From NCBI GenBank assembly GCA_902362725.1, contig CABIXM010000005.1, forward strand, positions 1 to 64,000: DNA of 64,000 bases. The letters run 5' to 3'. A program made the position numbers and the translations under genes. The first letter of the stretch is position 1. Every line of letters begins with the position of its first letter. This stretch comes from Clostridiaceae bacterium. GTDB lineage: Bacteria > Bacillota > Clostridia > Lachnospirales > Lachnospiraceae. Positions 34,891 through 43,722 of the stretch are shown piece after piece. The notes under the pieces are model-generated. The model had not been told where the DNA came from and searched no databases. It worked only from the letters and a program-made list of their open reading frames with translations.

Positions 34891-35374
34891 CCTCTGGACA
34901 GCTTACCTGCTTACCATATTTTTTGTGGTGGCCGGCTTTGCTGTCTACGATGTGCTTTACAGACGGGTGCCTGACCGGGCACTCGTCTTTTTTATCCCCT
35001 TAGCTGCCCTGGCGCCGGTCCTTCAAGGGTATTTCCTGTTAAATCATGGACTTCCGCCGCTCTTTCTCTGGCCGGTCGCTACCCATGCTCTGGTAGGTGC
35101 CCTGCTCGGCTTTTGTATTCCATTGGCAGCTGCACTGGCAACAAACGGCACTGGTCTGGGCGGCGGGGATATCAAGTTCTGCGGGATATTAGGGCTGGTC
35201 TACGGTCCTTCCGGCATGGCGCTGGTCTTTCTGACTGCAGCTGTTACCGCAATGCCTGTGATCTTTCTTCTCAGGCGGCTTTACCGAACCGGGCAGCCCC
35301 TTGCTATCCCGTTCCTGCCATTTCTCGCCTGCGGCTGCTGTACAGCGACCTTGGCCCAACTATTTTTAAGATAG
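34862..35374 (+). CDS. tadV: A24-family prepilin peptidase (TadV/CpaA)
   Basis: A 170-residue membrane protein. The two catalytic aspartates of the A24 family are visible, one in AVYDVLYRRVPD (near 28) and one in GGGDIKF (near 103), with several membrane helices. It should cleave prepilins of the Tad system encoded nearby. The start at 34862 has AAGGGAG upstream and overlaps the preceding gene, indicating coupling. Confidence 0.85.
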   Translation: MMTGIPIENNLWTAYLLTIFFVVAGFAVYDVLYRRVPDRALVFFIPLAALAPVLQGYFLLNHGLPPLFLWPVATHALVGALLGFCIPLAAALATNGTGLGGGDIKFCGILGLVYGPSGMALVFLTAAVTAMPVIFLLRRLYRTGQPLAIPFLPFLACGCCTATLAQLFLR

Positions 35375-35386
35375 GAGACAACGCTT

Positions 35387-36226
35387 ATGAAACTCAATAA
35401 CCGATTCATCTTCGGTATCCTTTCTCTGCTGCTGGCGGCGGTTATCGCCTTTGTGGCACTTCCAACCATCGCCCGTCAGACCAATGGAAAGGAGGAAATC
35501 GTCCGCATTACCCAGCCGGTATTGAAAGGCGAACAAATCTCGTCAGAAAATGCCGAGGTGGTTGAGGTAGGCGGCTATAACCTCCCCTCCAACATCGCCC
35601 ATCAGCTCTCTGATGTAAATGGTCTTTACGCTACCGCCGACTTGGCTGTGGGTGACTATATCCTTACCAGCAAGATCAGCTCTGTACCGGTTTCGTCCGA
35701 TGTGGCGCTCAACAGCATCCCTTCCGGTAAGGTCGCTATCTCGCTGACCGTTAAAACACTTGCTTCCGGCCTCTCTGACAAGCTTCAGCCCGGTGACATC
35801 ATCCGTATTTACCACTTTCTTGATACGGCGGCCGAAGTACCGGAACTGCGTTTTGTCAAAGTATTGTCCGTCACAGACTCAGACGGCATCAATGTGGATA
35901 ATGCCAAGGAGCCCACGGAGGATGAAGAAAAGCAGCAGTCAGCCACCATCACTGTGCTGGCAAGCCCTGAACAGGCGAAGATCATTACCGGTCTTGAAAA
36001 TGACGGCGTAGCTCATGTGGCTCTTATCTCCCGCAACAATGACAAACTGGCAGATGAGCTGCTTGCCGAGCAGGATAAGACTCTGCAGGAAATCTACTTC
36101 CCCGAAACTTTGATTGAGGAAGAAGCTGCAGATGCGGAAAATTCTGATGTTGAAAGTGAACCCCAGGAAACGGAAACTGCAGAGTCTGCACAATCCACTA
36201 ATGAAACTGCACCCTCGGCAGAATAA
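35387..36226 (+). CDS. cpaB: CpaB/RcpC-like SAF-domain pilus assembly protein
   Basis: A 279-residue protein with an N-terminal membrane anchor (FGILSLLLAAVIAFVAL) and an SAF-type domain (ITQPVLKGEQISSENAEVV, then LNSIPSGKVAISLTVKTL, then LQPGDIIRIYHF). This is the CpaB/RcpC plan of Tad systems. The tail is acidic and disordered. CpaB proteins bind wall or outer components of the machine. Confidence 0.83.
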   Translation: MKLNNRFIFGILSLLLAAVIAFVALPTIARQTNGKEEIVRITQPVLKGEQISSENAEVVEVGGYNLPSNIAHQLSDVNGLYATADLAVGDYILTSKISSVPVSSDVALNSIPSGKVAISLTVKTLASGLSDKLQPGDIIRIYHFLDTAAEVPELRFVKVLSVTDSDGINVDNAKEPTEDEEKQQSATITVLASPEQAKIITGLENDGVAHVALISRNNDKLADELLAEQDKTLQEIYFPETLIEEEAADAENSDVESEPQETETAESAQSTNETAPSAE

Positions 36227-36253
36227 TCAAATCAAGGAAGGAGGATCTTCGTT

Positions 36254-37048
36254 ATGGGTAAAGTTATCACCGTCTGGGGAAGCCCCGGCAGCGGCAAATC
36301 CATGTTCTGCTGTATTCTGGCCAAAGCCCTGACCCGGGACAAGCGGAAAGCCATCATTATCAATGCCGATATGAATGTCCCTATGCTGCCGGTCTGGCTA
36401 CCGGAGCAGATCATCCAGACCAATACCTCTATCGGCCAGGTTTTGAGCAGTGTGGAGATTGATACATCTCTGGTCGCCAGTCATGTGACAGTGCTGAAAA
36501 ACTATCCCTTCATTGGGATGATGGGCTATGCGGCAGGAGAAAACCCGCTGAGCTACCCAGAGGTCAAATATACCATGGTACTGCAGCTCATTCATGCTGC
36601 CGCCAAACTGGTAGATTTCGTCATTCTGGACTGCAGCACCAGCATGACCAATGTGTTCACTCCCGCCGCCATTGAAGCCGGCGATGTGGTCATCCGTATC
36701 CTCACCCCGGACCTAAAGGGCATCAACTACCTGAAAGCCCATCAACCTCTGCTTGTGGACGAGCGCTTCCGGTTTTCTGAGCATATGACATTCGCCGGTC
36801 TGGCCCGTCCCTTCCACGCCTTGGATGAAATGGGCTATATCATTGGCGGGTTTGACGGCCTGCTTCCCTACAGTAAGGAGATCGACCGCTGTGCTACCGA
36901 AGGCGGTATGTTCAAGGCTATCACCTACTGTAACCCCAAATACACTGCTTCACTGAACAAGGTACTGGAAATTCTGGAGCAAATGGAACTGGCCGAACAG
37001 TCAGAGGATGATGCAGCGTATGAATGTGAGGAGGATGCCGATGAGTAA
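36254..37048 (+). CDS. tadZ: TadZ/CpaE-like ParA-family ATPase
   Basis: A 264-residue MinD/ParA-type ATPase with P-loop WGSPGSGKSMF (about residues 8-18) and a Walker B-like FVILDCSTS. TadZ/CpaE proteins place the Tad machine at the cell membrane. The typical N-terminal receiver domain is absent. GGAAGGAGG precedes the ATG and the gene overlaps the next by 8 nt. Confidence 0.82.
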   Translation: MGKVITVWGSPGSGKSMFCCILAKALTRDKRKAIIINADMNVPMLPVWLPEQIIQTNTSIGQVLSSVEIDTSLVASHVTVLKNYPFIGMMGYAAGENPLSYPEVKYTMVLQLIHAAAKLVDFVILDCSTSMTNVFTPAAIEAGDVVIRILTPDLKGINYLKAHQPLLVDERFRFSEHMTFAGLARPFHALDEMGYIIGGFDGLLPYSKEIDRCATEGGMFKAITYCNPKYTASLNKVLEILEQMELAEQSEDDAAYECEEDADE

Positions 37049-38417
37049 TTTGAATGATATATTCTTCACACCGGCCGCCAATCAGGAGCTGACCTATGAC
37101 CAGGTACTGGAGGATGTACAGCGGTATTTTGCCGAAAACCATGCCTCCACCATTGCTGAAGCTGGGGAAGGCAATGCAGAGCGTGCCACAAGCCTGCTGA
37201 AAGAACTGATGGAACACTACATTGTCAAACGCAAATATGCCCTTGACGGGCTCTCTACAAAAGAACTGTGTTCCAAGCTCTATGAAGACATGGCCGGCTA
37301 CTCCTTTTTGAAGAAATGGATCTATAAGCCTGGTGTTGAGGAGGTCAACATCAACGCCTACAACGACATTGAAGTGATCGAATCCAGTGGGCGCAGTATC
37401 AAGATCTCTGATAAATTCAGTTCGCCCCAGCACGCCATCGATGTGATCCGCCGAATGCTCAACGCCTGCGGCATGGTCATTGATGATACTATGCCCAGCA
37501 TTGTGGGATTTCTGGACAAAAACATCCGTATTTCAGTGGACAAAACTCCCATTGTGGATGCAGATGTAGGCGTCAATGCCTCCATCCGTATTGTCAACCA
37601 GCAGACCGTCAGTGAAGAAAAACTGCTGAACTCCGGCAGTGCCACCGCTGAAATGCTTCACTTTCTGACTGCCTGTATACGATATGGGGTGTCCGTCTGC
37701 ATTGCCGGCTCCACCGGCTCCGGCAAGACCACGATCATGGCCTGGCTGCTGTCCAATGTGCCCAATAACCGGCGCCTTATTACCATTGAAGAAGGCAGCC
37801 GCGAATTTGATCTGGTCAAGCGGGATGCACAGGGCAATATCCTCAATTCCGTGGTACATCTGCTGACCCGCCCCAGCGAGAACCCTGCGCTGAACATCAA
37901 TCAGGATTTTCTTCTGGAGCGGGTGCTGCGTAAGCATCCGGATGTCATCGGTGTAGGTGAAATGCGGTCAGCGGCAGAAAGCCTGTCCGCAGCCGAAAGT
38001 TCCCGCACCGGCCATACCGTATGTACCACCATCCACTCCAATTCCTGCAACAGTACTTACCGCAGGATGATGACCCTTGCCAAACGCAAGTACAACATGG
38101 ATGACTCCATCCTCATGCAGATCATGGTAGAGGCGTATCCCATCATCGTCTTTACCAAGCAGCTGGAGGACCGTTCCCGTAAGATCATGGAAATCATCGA
38201 GGGCGAGGACTACCAGGACGGGCGGTTGATCGCCCATTCCCTATACAAATATGAAGTGGAGGACAATGTAACTGATGACCGTGGTGAAACCCGTGTGGTG
38301 GGGCACCATAAAAAAATCGGCTTGATCTCCGATTCCTTGAAGAAAAGGCTGTTGGACAATGGCATTTCCAACAAGGAATTGGAAGAATTCATGCAGCCGC
38401 CAAAGGAGGTGGGTTAA
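37041..38417 (+). CDS. tadA: TadA/CpaF secretion ATPase
   Basis: A 458-residue type II/IV secretion ATPase. Walker A is AGSTGSGKTTIM (near 224), followed by TIEEGSREFDL, a Walker B-like VIGVGEMRSAAE and the histidine segment GHTVCTTIHSNS, all diagnostic of CpaF/TadA. It powers pilus assembly and retraction. The ATG at 37041 has GAGGAGG upstream inside tadZ. Confidence 0.93.
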   Translation: MSNLNDIFFTPAANQELTYDQVLEDVQRYFAENHASTIAEAGEGNAERATSLLKELMEHYIVKRKYALDGLSTKELCSKLYEDMAGYSFLKKWIYKPGVEEVNINAYNDIEVIESSGRSIKISDKFSSPQHAIDVIRRMLNACGMVIDDTMPSIVGFLDKNIRISVDKTPIVDADVGVNASIRIVNQQTVSEEKLLNSGSATAEMLHFLTACIRYGVSVCIAGSTGSGKTTIMAWLLSNVPNNRRLITIEEGSREFDLVKRDAQGNILNSVVHLLTRPSENPALNINQDFLLERVLRKHPDVIGVGEMRSAAESLSAAESSRTGHTVCTTIHSNSCNSTYRRMMTLAKRKYNMDDSILMQIMVEAYPIIVFTKQLEDRSRKIMEIIEGEDYQDGRLIAHSLYKYEVEDNVTDDRGETRVVGHHKKIGLISDSLKKRLLDNGISNKELEEFMQPPKEVG

Positions 38418-39350
38418 TTGCAATGGATCTATCTTATCTGTTTTATCCTGCTCAGTGCTGGGCTTTTGGCTCTGTTTGGTGTGAAGCCGGGTGATTTTAT
38501 TGACGCCCTCTTCCGCTCCCAGCGAAAATCCGCCACCTTGTCTGATGAACTGAATGTTCTTCTGGGCACACCAGCCAAGGGTTTTTTTAATCAGGATTAC
38601 GAACTGAAACAGATCTTGAAGGGTACCGGACGGGCGGACCGCTATGAGGCAATAAAACGACTGTCCCTGATTCTGTTCGCTGTGGGGGCTGTGCTGGCTC
38701 TTTTGATTGGGAATGTGTACATGGTGCCCATTCTGGGTATCGGTTTTTCCCTTATACCGATCTGGTATCTGCGCAGCACTGCCGCCAGCTATAAAAAGCA
38801 TCTGAATGAAGAACTGGAAACCGCTATTTCCATCATCACGACTTCCTACCTGCGCACCGAGGATCTGATCCGTTCTGTCAAGGAAAACCTGCCCTATATC
38901 AATGAGCCGGTAAAAGCCAACTTTGAAGCCTTCGTTTATGAAGCGGAATTGATCAATGCCAACATCACCAGTGCTATCAACAGCCTGAAGATGAAGATTC
39001 CCAACCGGGTCTTCCATGAATGGTGCGGTACCCTCATCCAATGCCAGTCCGACCGCAGTATGAAGAATACCCTGCCTACCATCAACCAGAAATTCTCCGA
39101 TGTGCGTGTGGTGCAGTCGGAACTGGAGGCAATGATGCAAGGACCGCGGCGTGAAGCCATCACCATGATATTTCTGGTTATCGCCAATGTGCCGATGCTC
39201 TATTTCTTGAATGAGGATTGGTTCCACACCCTTATCTTCACCACACCGGGCAAAATTGCACTGGCAATCTGTGCAGCCATCATCCTGTTTGCGCTGACCC
39301 AGATTATGAAACTGAGCAAGCCCATCGAATATGGAGGTGATAGCGTATGA
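38418..39350 (+). CDS. tadB: TadB-like inner-membrane platform protein
   Basis: A 310-residue GspF-type platform protein with helices near both ends (LICFILLSAGLLALFG, SLILFAVGAVLALLIG, IALAICAAIILFALT) and a conserved cytoplasmic segment (EELETAISIITTSYLR). It starts with TTG directly after the tadA stop, with AAAGGAGGTG upstream. TadB and TadC form the membrane base on which the TadA motor acts. Confidence 0.85.
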   Translation: MQWIYLICFILLSAGLLALFGVKPGDFIDALFRSQRKSATLSDELNVLLGTPAKGFFNQDYELKQILKGTGRADRYEAIKRLSLILFAVGAVLALLIGNVYMVPILGIGFSLIPIWYLRSTAASYKKHLNEELETAISIITTSYLRTEDLIRSVKENLPYINEPVKANFEAFVYEAELINANITSAINSLKMKIPNRVFHEWCGTLIQCQSDRSMKNTLPTINQKFSDVRVVQSELEAMMQGPRREAITMIFLVIANVPMLYFLNEDWFHTLIFTTPGKIALAICAAIILFALTQIMKLSKPIEYGGDSV

Positions 39351-40225
39351 CCTTTCTGGCGCTCATCGCCATCATCTTCTTCGGTTTTGCTGTCTACAAC
39401 CTGACCTGTGCCTTTGTGGACATCCCGACCAAGAAGACCTCACAAATGATGATGCTCTCCCGCAAACAGCAGGGCACCAAAAATGAAAAGCTGCTTGATG
39501 TCTATGTGACAAAAATCGCCGGTTGGATCGCCCCTTATTTGCGGCTGGACCGGCTCAAGCGCAATAAGGTGCAACGCGCTCTGGACATTGCAGGTCTGCA
39601 GCTTACCCCGGAGGTCTATACAGCCAGAGCCTGGGTAACTGCAGGGGCAGTTGGCCTGTGTGCCATCCCCATGGCATTTCTTATTCCGCTGCTGGTACCT
39701 ATTTTGATTGGCCTTGCGGTAGCGCTGTGGTTTTCAACCTACTATGCAGCCTTTGATTTTGTTAAAAAGCGCCGCAAACTGATCGAGGGAGAGATCCCCC
39801 GATTTGCTTTGACCGTCGGCCAGAGCCTTGAAAATGACAGGGATGTACTTAAAATTCTGACTTCCTACCGCCGTGTGGCTGGGAAAGACTTCGGCGCCGA
39901 GCTGGATCAGACCATTGCTGATATGAAGACCGGCAACTATGAAAATGCCCTCATTCGATTTGAAACCCGCATTGGCAGCCCCATGCTGTCCGATGTGATC
40001 CGTGGCCTGATTGGTGTCCTGCGCGGCGATGATCAGCGGATGTACTTCAAAATGATTACTTTCGATATGCGCCAGATCGAGCAGAACAATCTGAAGAAGG
40101 AAGCTGCCAAACGTCCCAAAAAGATTCAGCGTTACTCTATGATGATGCTGATTTGCATTATGATTATCTATCTGGTGGTGCTCTGTACCGAGGTTATGAG
40201 TTCGCTCGGGGCGTTCTTTGGCTAA
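39347..40225 (+). CDS. tadC: TadC-like inner-membrane platform protein
   Basis: A 292-residue second GspF-type protein. Membrane segments are ALIAIIFFGFAVYNL, FLIPLLVPILIGLAVAL and the C-terminal MMMLICIMIIYLVVLC. The ATG overlaps the tadB stop (ATGA), so translation is coupled. It completes the Tad membrane platform. Confidence 0.85.
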   Translation: MTFLALIAIIFFGFAVYNLTCAFVDIPTKKTSQMMMLSRKQQGTKNEKLLDVYVTKIAGWIAPYLRLDRLKRNKVQRALDIAGLQLTPEVYTARAWVTAGAVGLCAIPMAFLIPLLVPILIGLAVALWFSTYYAAFDFVKKRRKLIEGEIPRFALTVGQSLENDRDVLKILTSYRRVAGKDFGAELDQTIADMKTGNYENALIRFETRIGSPMLSDVIRGLIGVLRGDDQRMYFKMITFDMRQIEQNNLKKEAAKRPKKIQRYSMMMLICIMIIYLVVLCTEVMSSLGAFFG

Positions 40226-40410
40226 TTGGTATCCGACCCGGTACTTCCGGGCGTTTTCATACCTGCTCCTCATATGGAAGACAAATACACAGGGAGGTGA
40301 GCGTTTGTACCCAAGCGATTTTCCATAGCGACAGGCACATTATTTCCATTGGTCCTAACTGAGCCGGTCTGTTTCATCAGCCCGGCTTCATTTTTTACAG
40401 GAGAATGCCT

Positions 40411-40557
40411 ATGCCCAAAAAGAAATTTTATCCGCCGAATGATACCGGCACCAAAAAACGCCGATTTCGTTGCTTGCTGTTCCAGCGGCCTAAAGCATAT
40501 CCGAACCGGCCCCGTTCCAACAAAAACAATCTGATCAAGCCTATCCGCCGCGCTTAA
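40411..40557 (+). CDS. 48-residue basic peptide, function unknown
   Basis: A short frame with ACAGGAGA 6 nt before the ATG at 40411 encodes a strongly basic peptide (starts MPKKKFYPPNDTGTKKRRF, ends IRRA). It sits between tadC and the Flp-like pilin gene. It could be a nucleic-acid-binding or regulatory microprotein. No family recognised. Confidence 0.45.
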   Translation: MPKKKFYPPNDTGTKKRRFRCLLFQRPKAYPNRPRSNKNNLIKPIRRA

Positions 40558-40618
40558 CAGACGGTGGACTTGATATACCTACCCAACCACAAATCAAACA
40601 CATAACAGGAGGTTAACC

Positions 40619-40840
40619 ATGAGAAAATTCACGACCCGTATCTATACCAAAGCCAACTATCTGCTCAACCGCGGCCGTATGGCATTGTCCAATCAGCGCG
40701 GCGATTTTTACATTTCGGATGCCGTCAAGATCATTATCGCCGTAGTTTTGGGTGCGCTGCTCCTGGCGGCTCTGACCCTCATCTTCAACGATACGGTCAT
40801 CCCCCGCATCACTGAAGAGATTGAAAGTCTGTTCTCCTAA
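40619..40840 (+). CDS. Flp-like major pilin candidate (DUF6133-like)
   Basis: A 73-residue protein with a basic leader ending ALSNQRGDFYISDAVKI and one long hydrophobic helix (IIAVVLGALLLAALTLIF). Small size, one helix, a Gly before the putative cleavage point and position after tadC fit a Flp-type pilin. The leader shares the N-x-RG-(E/D) motif with the two TadE/G-like proteins. AGGAGG precedes the ATG, and a strong terminator follows. Confidence 0.65.
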   Translation: MRKFTTRIYTKANYLLNRGRMALSNQRGDFYISDAVKIIIAVVLGALLLAALTLIFNDTVIPRITEEIESLFS

Positions 40841-40851
40841 GCACCAAATCA

Positions 40852-40891
40852 GGGGCCAGTTTGCAGAACTTCTGCAGCTGGCCCCTTTTTT
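40852..40891 (+). terminator. Strong intrinsic terminator of the Tad operon
   Basis: GGGGCCAG pairs with CTGGCCCC around an inner CTGCAG-like stem, followed by at least five T. It lies 12 nt after the pilin stop. Confidence 0.88.
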
Positions 40892-40923
40892 ATTTGCAGA
40901 TAACGACTAATGGAGGTGAAAGC

Positions 40924-41271
40924 ATGAATCAAAAACCGTGTCAGTTCTATTCCTTTCTGCAGGCAGTCCGGGGTAACTGGCGCAACGCCCTGTTCATCCG
41001 CTGCAGCGGTTCACTTTGTCCAATGATCCGGCAGGCATCCTGTGAGGGGTTCCTGATGGCAGCAGACGCAGGCTGTCAGCCGATCTTTCTGTCCGTCCAG
41101 ACAGTGCGGAAGCTGAGTGGAGAAGCAGTGGACCCCGAAGAATGCTCTGCAATTCTGGAGTGCCGCTCGTTCCGGACTGCTTATACCAAGTTTCTGGAAT
41201 GGCATACCTCTTCGGACCATGTATGTCCGTTTTTACAGCTATGCCCAGACCGGGATACCTACTTCGGATGA
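40924..41271 (+). CDS. Small Cys-containing hypothetical protein
   Basis: A 115-residue protein with ten scattered cysteines (for example FIRCSGSLCPMIRQASC and ending VCPFLQLCPDRDTYFG). GGAGGTGA is well placed before the ATG at 40924. The cysteines suggest metal binding. No family recognised. Confidence 0.5.
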   Translation: MNQKPCQFYSFLQAVRGNWRNALFIRCSGSLCPMIRQASCEGFLMAADAGCQPIFLSVQTVRKLSGEAVDPEECSAILECRSFRTAYTKFLEWHTSSDHVCPFLQLCPDRDTYFG

Positions 41272-41327
41272 TTCTGCCTGTTAAGACGCAATGCCGCCGT
41301 CATCGGCGCGTAATGGAGGTGATTTTA

Positions 41328-41735
41328 TTGAAACAAAAGCAAATCAAATGTCCTTATTGTCATGCTCACGCTTCTCTTCGGCCTGCAAGCCTTGTGTATG
41401 GATCTACTCCACAGACCAGAGGAAAATTCCTGTATGTCTGCGACAGATGGCCGGCCTGCAATGCCTATGTCAGTGCTCATGAGCGCACATTGCTCCCCAT
41501 GGGGACACTGGCGAATGGCGATCTGCGCCACAAACGCATTCTGGCCCATCGTGCCCTAAAAAAACTGCAGCAGGACTGCCATATGGAAAAATGGGAGGTC
41601 TATATCTGGCTGCAAGCCAAACTGGGGCTTGATGCACACCAGACCCACATCGGCCAGTTTTCCGAATATATGTGTGAGCAAGTCATTTCCCTCTGTCAGC
41701 AGGCTCCGGCGTACACATCCGGGCGTGCTGCCTGA
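41328..41735 (+). CDS. Zinc-finger protein, DUF3268-type
   Basis: A 135-residue protein that begins with a CPYCHAH knuckle and has YVCDRWPACNAYV as its second half, the pattern of the DUF3268 zinc-finger family common on Clostridia elements. TTG at 41328 has GGAGGTGA upstream. The 25 bp before that site contain three degenerate 11-bp units (see findings). Role unknown. Confidence 0.68.
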   Translation: MKQKQIKCPYCHAHASLRPASLVYGSTPQTRGKFLYVCDRWPACNAYVSAHERTLLPMGTLANGDLRHKRILAHRALKKLQQDCHMEKWEVYIWLQAKLGLDAHQTHIGQFSEYMCEQVISLCQQAPAYTSGRAA

Positions 41736-41751
41736 ACGGAGGTGAAGCCTG

Positions 41752-42333
41752 ATGAAGCAAAACTTTAAGCTTACCAAAGACCAGCAGACACTGGTAGAAA
41801 AAAACCTATCCATCGTTCACTGGGTCATTGTCAACAACATCCATGTAAATCCCGGCATCTGTGGTCTGGAGTACGGAGATCTGTTTCAGGAAGGATGCCT
41901 GTGGCTCTGCAAGGCCGCTTTTACCTACAATGCCGGACAGGCGCAGTTTTCAACCTACGCCAAAAAGGTTGTGAAAAATGGACTCCTCTCCTACTGCCGA
42001 AAAATCTGTAGTCAGGGGCGGCACATCAGTCGGCTGATCATCGGAGAACAGGGCGAGCTGGCCGCAGATGGAGAGCAGGTAGACCAGCCGGATGACCATT
42101 TTGACTCCCACCTTTCTCGTCTGGAGACCCTTGATCTGCTGGAAGCCAGCAAACAGAACTATCAGGGCGTTGCCAGACTTGGCATCGAAGCACTGGCGCT
42201 GAAGGTTCAGGGAATGCGCATTACAGACATCGCCGCCCTCTATCAAGTCCCTCCTTCCCATGTGGGCGCCTGGATCTCCCGCTCCCTGGAAAAACTTCGC
42301 AATGACCCTGACTTTTTAACCTGCCTGCTTTGA
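41752..42333 (+). CDS. Sigma-70-family factor
   Basis: A 193-residue protein with a region-2-like part (LEYGDLFQEGCLWLCKAAF, then FSTYAKKVVKNGLLSYCRK) and a region-4-like helix-turn-helix (MRITDIAALYQVPPSHVGAWI). It probably directs RNA polymerase to promoters of the element. CGGAGGTGA precedes the ATG, 16 nt after the previous gene. Confidence 0.8.
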   Translation: MKQNFKLTKDQQTLVEKNLSIVHWVIVNNIHVNPGICGLEYGDLFQEGCLWLCKAAFTYNAGQAQFSTYAKKVVKNGLLSYCRKICSQGRHISRLIIGEQGELAADGEQVDQPDDHFDSHLSRLETLDLLEASKQNYQGVARLGIEALALKVQGMRITDIAALYQVPPSHVGAWISRSLEKLRNDPDFLTCLL

Positions 42334-42393
42334 TCTGTTGAAAATCAGCATCAATAACAGTAAGGGATATGTATAAAAAGGAGGTATCGAAAT

Positions 42394-43089
42394 ATGGCAA
42401 TCAAAACCCTATACACTGCGGTCGGCCGGTTTGAACGAAGGACAAACGGCTGCAACCGCAGTTGTCCAATCATCCTGTTAGGCGGTCAGGAGTACATGGC
42501 CGATATGCAGGAAATGGTGATTTGGAGCATGCTCAACTGGAGAATCCTGCGCTGGGATGACATCGCACAAGAATACGAAAAGCTAGCCACCGCATCCGGT
42601 TACTGTACCGAGCGTTCTTGGGAAGACTGTACAAACCGACTGCTTACCCGCGGTCTTCTGGTATCCGGCAGCGGTGAAACAGAATACGATGCTCTGTATG
42701 ACCTGCTTGGTTCGCTCAGCATTATCCCAACCAGCGGACCGTTCTTCCTCCGGCTCGCCTCTTTTGTCAAGCTGACGCTGCTGGCACATGTTCCGGTATC
42801 CGCTGCGCGGAAACTGTTCCAGAAAGATAAACGCACCAAATACGAAGTTCTGGTCATGCGCCTTGCCGGCCAAGCCCTGCTCTCCACTGCAGAGATCATC
42901 AAGTGCATAGATAAAAATATTTCCCGCCTCCCCAATGAATGTGCGCTTTTGGATTCCCTCTACGGAGATGAAACGACCACCAGTGACAACATTGCCAGCA
43001 TGGTCAAAATCAGCCAGAGCAGCAAGCCAGTGACATTAGCCGTTGCCAATCTTTATCTGCGGCAGCAGATTATCTTTGAGAGGGTATGA
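42394..43089 (+). CDS. Hypothetical element protein
   Basis: A 231-residue protein of mixed helices. Residues 40-115 resemble a winged-helix fold (MVIWSMLNWRILRWDDIAQE, then TNRLLTRGLLVSGSG). AAAGGAGG lies well before the ATG. It overlaps the next gene by four bases. No family recognised; a DNA-binding role is possible. Confidence 0.55.
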   Translation: MAIKTLYTAVGRFERRTNGCNRSCPIILLGGQEYMADMQEMVIWSMLNWRILRWDDIAQEYEKLATASGYCTERSWEDCTNRLLTRGLLVSGSGETEYDALYDLLGSLSIIPTSGPFFLRLASFVKLTLLAHVPVSAARKLFQKDKRTKYEVLVMRLAGQALLSTAEIIKCIDKNISRLPNECALLDSLYGDETTTSDNIASMVKISQSSKPVTLAVANLYLRQQIIFERV

Positions 43090-43550
43090 GCATGATGAAA
43101 CAATGGACTCTTTTTCCCACCGTATTGCAGCGAAAGTTTCTGCTCACTCTGCTGGCCGGAATCGCCAGTGCGGGAATCAGCGTCATCATCTGCGTGGCGA
43201 CTAAAGATCATATCCTGCTGGCATTGGGGATTGTCGTACTCTGCGCCTGTCTTATATCCTGTCGATGGATCTGGGCGACTGCAGCACATAAGAACTACGA
43301 GGTAGTGGAAGGCATCTGCGCCGGTATCAGTACACCTATGCTCCGCCACTACCGCAAAGTACATCTGATAGACAGCCATGGTATAGAGATCACACTGCTT
43401 CTCAGTAAATCGGCCCGGCTTAAAATAGGCGCACCCTACCGATTTTACTTTCAGAAAGGGGCGCGGCCTGCCGTGGGAAATGACTATCTGGACGCAGCCC
43501 TTTCAACGAACAGCTTTTTGGGCTATGAAGCAATCAGCGAGCCGGAGTAA
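43086..43550 (+). CDS. Two-helix membrane protein
   Basis: A 154-residue protein with two membrane helices (KFLLTLLAGIASAGISVIIC and ILLALGIVVLCACLISC) and a C-terminal cytoplasmic beta-rich domain (KVHLIDSHGIEITLLLSKSA). ATGA overlap with the previous gene indicates coupling. Function unknown. Confidence 0.55.
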   Translation: MSMMKQWTLFPTVLQRKFLLTLLAGIASAGISVIICVATKDHILLALGIVVLCACLISCRWIWATAAHKNYEVVEGICAGISTPMLRHYRKVHLIDSHGIEITLLLSKSARLKIGAPYRFYFQKGARPAVGNDYLDAALSTNSFLGYEAISEPE

Positions 43551-43581
43551 CATCCCGATCCGTCCTCTGAATCCTAAAAAT

Positions 43582-43612
43582 GCGAGGTGGTTTTGAGCCA
43601 CCTCGCTTTCTT
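43582..43612 (+). terminator. Intrinsic terminator
   Basis: GCGAGGTGG pairs perfectly with CCACCTCGC, followed by TTTCTT, 30 nt after the membrane-protein gene. Confidence 0.82.
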
Positions 43613-43722
43613 AAAGGGCATTTTGCAAATCACAATGACCAACGCCTGATTTCCTTATATTTTGCAGAATACATTCCTTCTGTCCCTATTTATTGGGTAG
43701 ATCAAGGAAAGGAGGGTTTCCT

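Noticed and set aside
38241..39227. Long minus-strand frame (328 codons) opposite tadA/tadB
   Set aside because: It overlaps two well-supported Tad genes; the His/Gln-rich translation is typical of antisense frames in GC-rich DNA.
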